Shown here piece by piece: positions 7,301 through 10,174 of a stretch of 10,174 nucleotides of DNA (position 1 is its first letter; the number at the start of each line of letters is the position of its first letter). A program made the translations under genes and the position numbers. Below the pieces are notes generated by a model that was not told the origin of the DNA, made no database searches, and worked only from the letters and a program-made list of their open reading frames with translations. Source of the DNA: Euryarchaeota archaeon UBA53 (GTDB lineage: Archaea; Thermoplasmatota; Poseidoniia; Poseidoniales; Poseidoniaceae); the NCBI GenBank assembly GCA_002507425.1, contig DAZU01000128.1, forward strand, positions 1 through 10,174, read 5' to 3'.

Positions 7301-8639
7301 CATTGTTTGACATTATCACACAGGTTGTTCCAGCGCCGACTTCGATATCAGTCACGACATATGCAAAATGGTTTGAAGAAGAAGTTAATCTAACATGAGG
7401 CAGGTTGTTACCCATTCCATTAGTGGAACCAGGGCCAGTTCCACGATTGTCTTGGCTTCCGTATCCAAGCCTTCCATCTGCACCGTTACCCCAGCATTGA
7501 ACCGTTTTGTAGTATGAGCTGTACAGGACGATAGCACAAACGTGATCTTCTCCAGCATCGATTGATATCACCTCGTAATTCAGATCAGCATAACTAATCG
7601 AAGACATAGAGCCTCCAGAACCGTCTCCAACATTTATTGTAGATTCAATACCCAGTTGTCCGAAATCATTCAATCCCCAGCAGAATGCTCTGTCAGTTCC
7701 GCTGTCGTCAACGACAGCACAAGTGAACCCATCCCCTGCTGTGATTGCGCTAGTAGTTCCTGGAAGGTCTGTGAAATCCAGATTGTCTCCCATCTCTCCT
7801 GCATCATCACCAATGTCGGTTGTTGAATCTAATCCTAGTTGTCCGTTATCGTTGCCTCCCCAGCAAGATACGCTGTTGTTGTCCCAAACAACACATGTGT
7901 GGTCCCAGCCAAGAGCCATGCTGTCGATAGTGCGGCCGGTAGGCACGCTTGTGACTGCGAAGTTGCTTCCAATTTCGCTTGGTGCGTCTCCTCTGTGAGC
8001 CGTGTCGCCAAGACCAAGTTGTCCTTTGGAGTTGTCACCCCAGCATATCAGGTCATCGTTGTCCATAACTGCACAAGTATGACTCTTTCCGGCTTCAATC
8101 ATTGTAGCATGTCGGCCAGTAGGGAATTGCAAGAACGGCAACGTGTCGCCAGTCTCCAAGTATCCGTCACCAAAGCCGCCATCGCTTGTTGAATATCCCA
8201 ATCCCAGTACTGATGATTCTCCCCAGCACTTTACCGAACCATTGGTGAATAGTGCACAGGAATGCTTGTCGCCCATCACAATCTTTTCCACAGATGCATT
8301 GGTTCCTAGGTTAACAAACGGCAAGTCAGTACCAGTTTCATCACTACTGTCTCCGATGTTTTGTGTGTTACCAAGACCCAGTTGACCATTACTTCCATCA
8401 CCCCAGCATTTGATGTTGCCTGATGCTCCAATTGCACAGGCTGAATCCAATCCAAGGGCGAGGGAATCGGCATTACCAGTTTGCCCCGCACCCATAGCGA
8501 CATTTTCGTTAAGCTCTTCCTCAATAGGTGGCGAGGAGTCGCTTGATTTGAAGTTCTGATCAGCAAACGGAGTCATGGGCATTAAAACCATGATCAGCGT
8601 CAAGACAAAGGCCGATGTGCGTAGTGAAACTGGGCGCAT
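1..8639 (-). CDS. Giant secreted multidomain RCC1/TSP3/beta-propeller protein, C terminus cut by window edge
   Basis: One open frame of at least 2,879 codons with no internal stop; it leaves the window before any stop codon, so the true C terminus, anchor or sorting signal is not visible. An N-terminal signal peptide is followed by seven RCC1 blades, a propeller-like region, an Asp-rich calcium-type repeat, three RCC1 blades, a jelly-roll domain, eleven RCC1 blades, a thrombospondin-3-like array, a second propeller-like region, a putative Ig-like domain and G-x-x-x-W repeats. Composition is acidic and rich in Ser, Thr, Gly and Asn, with many N-x-S/T sites, fitting an exported, possibly glycosylated surface protein. 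I chose the ATG at 8639 because it gives a compact signal peptide (MRPVSLRTSAFVLTLIM...). An in-frame ATG at 8666 adds nine residues, and a TGA lies just upstream of it. No hydrolase, protease or other catalytic motif was recognised. Binding or adhesion at the cell surface is inferred. The frame and domain types are clear; the biological role is unknown. Confidence 0.93.
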   Translation of the reverse strand, partial: MRPVSLRTSAFVLTLIMVLMPMTPFADQNFKSSDSSPPIEEELNENVAMGAGQTGNADSLALGLDSACAIGASGNIKCWGDGSNGQLGLGNTQNIGDSSDETGTDLPFVNLGTNASVEKIVMGDKHSCALFTNGSVKCWGESSVLGLGYSTSDGGFGDGYLETGDTLPFLQFPTGRHATMIEAGKSHTCAVMDNDDLICWGDNSKGQLGLGDTAHRGDAPSEIGSNFAVTSVPTGRTIDSMALGWDHTCVVWDNNSVSCWGGNDNGQLGLDSTTDIGDDAGEMGDNLDFTDLPGTTSAITAGDGFTCAVVDDSGTDRAFCWGLNDFGQLGIESTINVGDGSGGSMSSISYADLNYEVISIDAGEDHVCAIVLYSSYYKTVQCWGNGADGRLGYGSQDNRGTGPGSTNGMGNNLPHVRLTSSSNHFAYVVTDIEVGAGTTCVIMSNNDIVCWGDNGIGQLGYGDTEDRGDGQTDLPFTTELSLELDEEVKDNSCDILALPEQREELDRRLDSDSSDTGDLISMFEIPTTGCPAIAYYDSGNGNLKFAAYHNGMWSVETLGSDSNLVDVDVVIDSNGIPHIVHMTSSGSDRISYTTKANGIWSENTLTGLEGTEELSLSIDSNGDLRILSLTTTSVKEYTWSSGSGWTSGSSVSASSPSNIDSYGDHSIHATSTGLYYSNSLATPVIVSTEASSSYMATSIDVSPDGTISVAHTNDAYQAHYSSCPGNCSSSSSWSTELVSNNTSSEVIMQFDGDGTPWILANHNTSGATIFYLDNGHWSSHAISAWPGAADSFGMIINSAGYVFTSLHLVSAGELWSVSEPIIAGAGLYVDADGDGWTGMQEISCGTDRMSSSSAPTDFDEDGRCDSMDTINNLPSIGDSSVLTQGMDFACAILDDGEIYCWGSNNYDKLGGSSSGASWPSGFEAVDIDAGENHACALSAAGEIMCWGRNNKGQIGTGSTSASENPTVMSLPNNHIAADLAVGANHNCITTTTSEIYCWGNGEDSQTGQYYVQDLNAGYDDDFEASTIDSEWTLEGTVGQFGTQWALDTSDGSSGNNSIKSSGHASSSDVGISITKMFTNGSVSFDFKTDTCASLNSCSDRLSFSIDGVEVNSTKGQMSNWSTFTTSITSGLHTLRWSFNKDGSSANDAQGDYVAVDNIEIRTGFRIESGGVVDSPEIMNLDPGGLPEEIVAGERHTCVTNHLGEIRCMGYNGGSSKMVLGNSSTTETNSSTLVLVDIGFGTDSVRSVTTGYDTSCAILENSTQAICWGQRETWVDTEGNTRSGELLLGSSSASNTGTVVDLGNPGDRIYSITMGESHACAIVENTIECWGVEESGSFGYGNTNNGTSFATPRVTSVPNGLRAMQIVIEHSTDSTCGVFEDTNGELSVICWGDETTVGYSGTSENVVSLNNLPVQDGNGDSISLSDSSQSPYDIVDIQSGVHHTCAMSRQGLIKCWGRNNAKQLGFDATNLNIGDHPEEMGINLQYIDLGPNVTATQMAVGSQQNCVVVQSSVDSSMNGKVMCWGYNSQRQINSTSNAYISPSITSLFGNDVVKLAMATTATCALKENGNIFCMGADYQRAIGSSSSYNYGYGDSTKLEYSTSGKFVDLYGSPINSGAICATSLSGAIKCWGPGSYVSQTNSDPIVFYDFNGILNSDFSFGTDFACMVAAGTTELHEETTPITNPGDVVCWGSSSFGQLGTASNSVGANNDVQGAKPIDFNGTSMIDVESSIDHSCSISSSGEVHCWGYGYLGRLGYGATQNRGDSTSHFPFVTPVELEGSAKLISLTYTSSCAVMTDNEVYCWGDGSFGRTGHENTDHIGDQVNEMGVNLAPTDLHMRPTDFDFDGIIDHWDTDDDNDGALDVDDDFRFDPCAVLDTDSDGMPDSIYANCSTNLIEDLDDDNDNWNDTDEEACVSNSKDSTSIPLDLDNDGTCDYIDTDDDGDGWSDVDEQACERKEWSTRILTQSTSSYDYGFASNYPTGIVFAANSLGYEYEVLGLTYNNRAIRAFGFTDTNIESGSTSSPSLVSTISSANSYQVGFDYEAYGQGAYVVDDEKLRFLKFGSSAYTFTNNPTLIYTFDSDHDDQHHDLSVASDGTVYMTTHDEIVSISPGGIASEIAYPTGVSTSTSYAKHKQIAVDSNLDIHLLAYHDNATRIYTWIYDTSSGTWNSGLDSASGSLLDVGPGRTSFTVDSSNQPHIAFMKGSSATDLNSFVTYQYYDNSGSNWITRFTDQTPSGNEGVSLELDSNDNVHIAWVDYTNKTAYHTKLSSSSNAQTTTKAIQHVYTNGFTYNHESLEITIAAGDDPWISWSPYSLSSNQYNRLAHYGSAIDYSIDSAVYPSDYDGDGTCDMLEIATLDYGSDDIIFEMEMDISYMPEYPAMMPNSVAISPSLPAGLTLNTTTGEISGRVTSTDFAGSNYIISTTSGVEAWSGNITIKSTMENPLYTGYDNLFTGGYSDQTSAKTAFASNGEIVTLERYTSTSSILVDGIAAGGNHDSNDIVLSIREPNGDYIWAKSIRGNGFYIEDVDVDDNGNIYAFFQATATSSDPVEFNFDGVTIDTNGKTIVVLAKWDYYGNLQWAINTESTGTSTTDSASVSRASDDESSEMDLDKSTGDVVIIAKGKTANDDLKFGGMQVGPFGTCLTTLQPWVAKVNTNGQVQWTSVGKSNPTNCKATNEHQVVLHHDGSVTAAGHTDSSTSQWDYDFGSSSVTYSGGTYAGHASSWIAHADSSGNWLWAENVTTERSNGYSYEHYFTMDKFSDDTLFFAYVSNRDYCTDLEFAGSSSTPALTSSNRFCLHVATMNHTTSDVISIETRIGFDANTENYKSDSIYSEVDSNDIAHVLIDTHSNYGHDLRTTGFDKDLNLAYDVISSYWSTNHYT
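1330..1574 (-). other. Putative Ig-like (He_PIG-type) domain
   Basis: About 80 residues with the signature LPAGLTLNTTTGEISGRVTS followed by an aromatic, strand-like tail (AGSNYIIS). The L-P-x-G-L-x-(L)-(N/D)-x-x-T-G-x-I-S-G motif is diagnostic of the putative Ig / cadherin-like domains found in tandem in many secreted bacterial and archaeal proteins. Here there is a single copy, used as a structural spacer between propeller-type regions. Confidence 0.8.
1575..1639 (-). repeat. Thrombospondin-3-like Asp motif 2
   Basis: A single Asp-rich unit, YPSDYDGDGTCDMLEIATLD, with the D-x-D-x-D-G-x-x-D calcium-type spacing. It separates propeller region B from the Ig-like domain. It closely resembles the motifs at the other module boundaries (PTDFDEDGRCD, PTDFDFDGIID, LDLDNDGTCD). 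Confidence 0.7.
1640..2769 (-). other. Propeller-like domain B (BNR/sialidase-like repeats, no cysteine)
   Basis: About 375 residues after the Asp array. Repeating turns such as VASDGTVYMTT, VDSNLDIHLLAYHD, VDSSNQPHIAFMK and LDSNDNVHIAWVDYT recur about every 50-60 residues, each followed by Y/W-rich strands (IYTWIYDTSSGTWNSGL, VTYQYYDNSGSNWITRF). The D-S-(N/S)-x-x-(P/V)-H-I-A motif matches that of propeller region A. By my reading it has no Cys, in contrast to the RCC1 blades, so it must fold without disulfides. No catalytic residues were recognised. Confidence 0.6.
2770..3132 (-). repeat. Thrombospondin-3-like calcium-binding repeat array
   Basis: About 120 residues dominated by Asp: PTDFDFDGIIDHWDTDDDND, then DTDSDGMPDSIYANC, IEDLDDDNDNWNDTDEEAC, LDLDNDGTCDYIDTDDDGDG and WSDVDEQAC. 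These are tandem D-x-D-x-D-G-x-x-D units with interspersed Cys, as in thrombospondin type 3 repeats and in the Asp-rich arrays of archaeal surface proteins. Calcium binding, rigidity and spacing of the flanking propellers are the expected role. The array marks the end of the RCC1 part of the protein. Confidence 0.9.
3133..5159 (-). repeat. RCC1 repeat block 2b: eleven blades
   Basis: Eleven further RCC1 blades, with the second Cys of each at about residues 1207, 1266, 1328, 1389, 1454, 1522, 1572, 1629, 1689, 1745 and 1802. Spacing varies from 50 to 68. Nine keep CWG (for example CAMSRQGLIKCWGRNNAKQL); the first and seventh have CMG instead (IRCMGYNGG, IFCMGADYQ). The glycine turn is often degenerate. 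The GD-x(3)-EMG linker reappears in blade 5 (IGDHPEEMGINLQYIDL) and in the last blade (IGDQVNEMGVNLAPTDL), which leads straight into the Asp-rich array. With block 2a the total is 14, equal to two seven-bladed rings. Longer loops occur, for example the 26-residue stretch between the paired Cys of blade 9. Confidence 0.88.
5160..5600 (-). other. Jelly-roll (concanavalin A/MAM-like) domain inserted in the RCC1 array
   Basis: About 145 residues with the layout of a lectin-like beta-sandwich. It starts with DDFEASTIDSEWTLEG, continues with QWALDTSDGSSGNNSIKSS, then SVSFDFKTDTC and DRLSFSIDGVEV, and ends with GLHTLRWSFNKDGSSANDAQ before YVAVDNIEI. The G-x-H-x-L-x-W-x-F-x-K-D-G signature followed by an Asp-rich turn and V-D-N is common in secreted bacterial and archaeal jelly-roll domains, many of which bind carbohydrate. 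Cys pair TDTCASLNSC may form a local disulfide. Carbohydrate binding is an inference from the fold; no specific ligand site can be assigned. Confidence 0.7.
5601..6035 (-). repeat. RCC1 repeat block 2a: three blades
   Basis: Three RCC1 blades, with the second Cys at residues 900, 945 and 997. They read CAILDDGEIYCWGSNNYDKL, CALSAAGEIMCWGRNNKGQI and CITTTTSEIYCWGNGEDSQT. They are shorter (45-52 residues) than those of block 1 and have lost the G-D-x-x-E-M-G linker. The series is interrupted after the third blade by a jelly-roll domain and resumes afterwards, so these three probably complete a ring with blades on the far side of the insertion. Confidence 0.87.
6036..6170 (-). repeat. Thrombospondin-3-like Asp-rich repeat 1
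   Basis: A short calcium-binding-type segment with DADGDGWTGMQEISCGTD and then APTDFDEDGRCDSMD. The D-x-D-x-D-G-x-x-D spacing is that of thrombospondin type 3 repeats, in which Asp side chains and a backbone carbonyl bind Ca2+; each half also carries a Cys. It sits exactly between propeller region A and the next RCC1 blade, so it looks like a rigid, calcium-stabilised linker. Confidence 0.8.
6171..7214 (-). other. Propeller-like domain A (BNR/sialidase-type repeats without catalytic motif)
   Basis: About 350 residues between the first RCC1 ring and an Asp-rich repeat. It opens with a charged segment (LPEQREELDRRLDSD), then shows repeated units of the kind IAYYDSGNGNLKFAAYHNG, followed by W-S-x-E-T-L and a turn such as DSNGIPHIVH or SPDGTISVAH. 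The D-x-x-G-x-(P/I)-x-(I/V) turns recur every 45-55 residues, as in secreted bacterial and archaeal propellers that resemble sialidase or BNR repeats. No sialidase Arg triad or Asp-box set was identified, so I call fold type only. The blade number could not be counted with confidence. Confidence 0.6.
7215..8480 (-). repeat. RCC1 repeat block 1: seven regular blades
   Basis: Seven tandem repeats of about 60 residues, each with the pattern CA(I/V/L)-x(8-14)-CWG followed by a GQLG-like turn. The second Cys of each blade falls at residues 78, 138, 199, 259, 320, 382 and 450, so the spacing is 60-68. The first reads CAIGASGNIKCWGDGSNGQL. Between blades runs a G-D-x(3-4)-E-x-G-x-x-L linker, for example IGDDAGEMGDNLDFTDL. 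RCC1 proteins fold as a seven-bladed beta-propeller, so this block is a complete ring by count. Two conserved Cys per blade, about 10-14 residues apart, are not a feature of eukaryotic RCC1 and suggest disulfides in an extracellular setting. The block is the most regular part of the protein. Ligand unknown. Confidence 0.92.
8562..8639 (-). other. Signal peptide of the giant protein
   Basis: Residues 1-26 show a Sec-type signal: basic residues at 2 and 7 (MRPVSLRTSA), then a hydrophobic stretch FVLTLIMVLMPMTPFA. A plausible signal peptidase I site follows the Ala at 26, before DQ. After that comes a polar, acidic linker containing SSDSSPPIEEE. It argues that all downstream modules sit outside the membrane. 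The cleavage position is a prediction by eye. Confidence 0.8.
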
Positions 8640-8813
8640 GTTTTCGGCGGGGTTGAGTTTGCACATTAGGTTTAAGGCCAATCATGATAGGGCCTTTTTA
8701 CTATTTCCCGCTGAATTAATTATCTTTGATTTTGCAAATTCAAATCAATTTGAGTGTATCGCAAGTTTAGATTATTTCCAACTGTAAAGTTGTCATCTGC
8801 ACAATCTTTGCCT
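8640..8813. other. AT-rich intergenic region between channel gene and giant protein gene
   Basis: 174 bases without a credible gene. It must hold the end of the channel transcript and the promoter of the giant gene. On the minus strand, after the channel stop, the sequence is AT-rich with short A and T runs (AAAGATAATTAATT at about 8717-8730). A weak TATA-like CTTAAACC lies at about 8669-8676, roughly 33 bases before the ATG at 8639, which would fit archaeal spacing with a very short leader. No ribosome binding site is visible upstream of either candidate ATG. Confidence 0.5.
8674..8696. promoter_or_regulatory. 23-base dyad upstream of the giant gene (possible operator or hairpin)
   Basis: Arms AAGGCC and GGCCTT flank an inner perfect palindrome ATCATGAT, giving AAGGCC-A-ATCATGAT-AG-GGCCTT, nearly symmetric around one centre. 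On the plus strand the right arm runs into TTTTT, which resembles a factor-independent terminator reading away from the giant gene. On the minus strand it is followed by AAA, so it would not terminate the channel gene in the bacterial way. Overlapping the expected promoter of the giant gene, it could be a regulator site. Function is not established. Confidence 0.4.
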
Positions 8814-10142
8814 TCAATCATCGCCACCGGCCTCGAACATACTCAAAATACTGTTTAATTCTCGAAGATCTTCTTCTAACAAATTGCGTGTTTTCTTATC
8901 AAGTTCAGGGTCTTTTAATTTTTCATTTATAATTTCAATTTCTTCCTTAGCCGCAGCACGTTCTTTGTTTAATTGCTTATCTTCCTTTACCATTTGTAGT
9001 CGTGCTTTCCTAATGCTGACGTTCTTCCTGGTTTTGTTGAACGCTGCACCTGCTTTACCTGATATTTCGACAGAGGTAGGGAATGGAATTTCGATTCCTT
9101 CAGACTTGAATCGCTCATCTATATTCTTTAGTAACCAGTCACGGGCAACATATTCGTCAGAATAATCTTCTACCCAGCCATACATCCTGAAGATTTTGGC
9201 AAAGTCTCCCAATTCGATTAACAGAACTCTTGGTTCTGGTTTATTTATCACATATGGACAGTCTCTCATGAGTTGCAGAGTAGTGTATTTCACATGAGAA
9301 ATATCTTCGTCATAGGATACACCGATATCCTGCACTAGAGAGATTCTCCTGCCTACTCCGTCACCGCCTCCTCTTGCATGATTTATCACAGTAGAATTGA
9401 CAAGACTATTGTTGGGAATGACCACGAGATTCTCCTCATGAGTGAGAATCTTTGTTGAAAGAATTCCAACCGAAACTACCGAACCCATTTTCCCCTCTAC
9501 TTCTATTCTATCCCCCACCTCAAATGGTTGATCTAACGCTAGCATAAATGAATTCACAATGTTACCAAGAGTCTGCTGCATTGCCAAACCGATGATTAGA
9601 GAGAATACGGCAAGAGATGCTAGGACACCAAACAATTCGATTCCAAGTTCCGACAATGCAAGGTAGAGGCCTCCAAACCAAACAGCTGCCCGGAATATGA
9701 AAATTATTAGCGAATTACTACCTGATACGGTTACGCTTGATGGATCTGAAAATTTATCCATTACAACTGGAATCAGAATCATTAGGGATACACTGATAAT
9801 TGACGATGAGATGATTATGTATGTAGCATCAAAGAAAGGTGTTATTGATTTTGAAAAACTGTCATCTGCTCCTAGAACCCAGTTTATTGTGAGCTGAATA
9901 CCTAGCAAGAATGTGAAGATGTATGCCCTCTTTGAGACAGGAGTATACAATTTATCGTCCCAACTAGCTTCTGTTTTACGAACGAAATCTAGAACGAATT
10001 TTTTCATGAATAGCCTAACAATTCCCAATGCAATAAGGGTGGAGACAATGCCTACAATCCACTGTGCCCAAGCATCCAAATCATTCAGCCAGTCTATCGC
10101 CATCTCAATCTGAGACATGGTTTGGCGGCACATAACTGTCAT
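8814..10142 (-). CDS. MscS-family mechanosensitive ion channel
   Basis: A complete 442-residue membrane protein of the small-conductance mechanosensitive channel family, whose members open under membrane tension and release solutes during hypo-osmotic shock. Hydrophobic helices lie at about residues 27-46, 73-91, 106-128, 145-165 and 167-188. The last is the pore-lining helix, with small residues and the run GLAMQQTLGNIVNSF (185-199). It leads into the beta domain with DQPFEVGDRIEV (204-215) and VIPNNSLVNSTVINHA (241-256), both family hallmarks. IPFPT (352-356) closes the alpha/beta cytoplasmic domain. Residues 370-440 form a highly charged, probably coiled-coil tail beyond the usual end. With five helices instead of three it resembles medium-size MscS homologues. 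The start is uncertain: Met1 at 10142 gives the longest frame, but Met9 at 10118 (MSQIEMAIDW) looks a more natural N terminus. No Shine-Dalgarno sequence is seen. The family call is secure; tension gating and ion selectivity are inferred from the family. Confidence 0.95.
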   Translation of the reverse strand: MTVMCRQTMSQIEMAIDWLNDLDAWAQWIVGIVSTLIALGIVRLFMKKFVLDFVRKTEASWDDKLYTPVSKRAYIFTFLLGIQLTINWVLGADDSFSKSITPFFDATYIIISSSIISVSLMILIPVVMDKFSDPSSVTVSGSNSLIIFIFRAAVWFGGLYLALSELGIELFGVLASLAVFSLIIGLAMQQTLGNIVNSFMLALDQPFEVGDRIEVEGKMGSVVSVGILSTKILTHEENLVVIPNNSLVNSTVINHARGGGDGVGRRISLVQDIGVSYDEDISHVKYTTLQLMRDCPYVINKPEPRVLLIELGDFAKIFRMYGWVEDYSDEYVARDWLLKNIDERFKSEGIEIPFPTSVEISGKAGAAFNKTRKNVSIRKARLQMVKEDKQLNKERAAAKEEIEIINEKLKDPELDKKTRNLLEEDLRELNSILSMFEAGGDD

Positions 10143-10174
10143 GAAAGGTTTCCCTATTCCAGAGACTAACGAAT

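Noticed and set aside
7723..8385. Overlapping plus-strand frames of 80-117 codons opposite the first RCC1 block
   Set aside because: They lie entirely opposite a well-supported coding frame with clear RCC1 motifs, overlap each other, and show no recognisable protein features.
3133..8480. Regular spacing of about 180 bases of ccccagca on the plus strand, resembling a DNA repeat array
   Set aside because: It is the codon signature of Cys-Trp-Gly in each RCC1 blade; the intervening DNA is diverged and there is no CRISPR-like repeat/spacer structure.
8674..8700. Factor-independent terminator for the channel gene
   Set aside because: The T run follows the hairpin only on the plus strand, the wrong orientation for the minus-strand channel gene, so it is kept only as a dyad of unknown function.
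8575..8787. Plus-strand 70-codon frame spanning the intergenic gap
   Set aside because: It overlaps the signal peptide coding region, has no recognisable domain, and its latter half is AT-rich non-coding-like sequence.
8884..9165. Plus-strand 93-codon frame opposite the channel gene
   Set aside because: It is antisense to the conserved cytoplasmic domain and charged tail of the MscS protein and has no independent support.

Overview
The window reads as a piece of an AT-rich prokaryotic genome in which both recognisable genes lie on the minus strand. The features point to a planktonic marine archaeon, most likely a Marine Group II-type euryarchaeon (Poseidoniales). The reasons are a very long, Asp/Ser/Thr-rich secreted protein built from RCC1, thrombospondin-3-like and beta-propeller modules, no Shine-Dalgarno sequence before either start, and no bacterial-style promoter. 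This assignment is inference; no rRNA, tRNA or taxonomic marker gene is present, and a marine bacterium is not excluded.

Reading in the direction of transcription (high to low coordinates), the first gene (10142 to 8814) encodes a MscS-family mechanosensitive channel with about five membrane helices, the canonical pore helix and beta domain, and a charged C-terminal helical tail. A 174-base gap follows. It is AT-rich and holds a 23-base dyad at 8674-8696.

The rest of the window, 8639 down to base 1, is one uninterrupted reading frame of at least 2,879 codons that runs off the edge. It encodes a giant secreted, probably surface-bound protein. From N to C terminus it has: a signal peptide; seven regular RCC1 blades; a propeller-like region; a short Asp-rich calcium-type repeat; three RCC1 blades; a jelly-roll, lectin-like domain; eleven more RCC1 blades; a longer thrombospondin-3-like Asp array; a second propeller-like region; another short Asp-rich motif; a putative Ig-like (He_PIG-type) domain; and a series of G-x-x-x-W repeats of the SBBP/quinoprotein-like kind. 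The RCC1 total is 21, which equals three seven-bladed propellers. No catalytic domain is visible, so binding or adhesion outside the cell is the most economical reading.

The two genes are co-directional, but the gap and its AT-rich dyad make separate transcription more likely than a tight operon. A functional link between an osmotic-release channel and a giant surface protein cannot be shown from this sequence.
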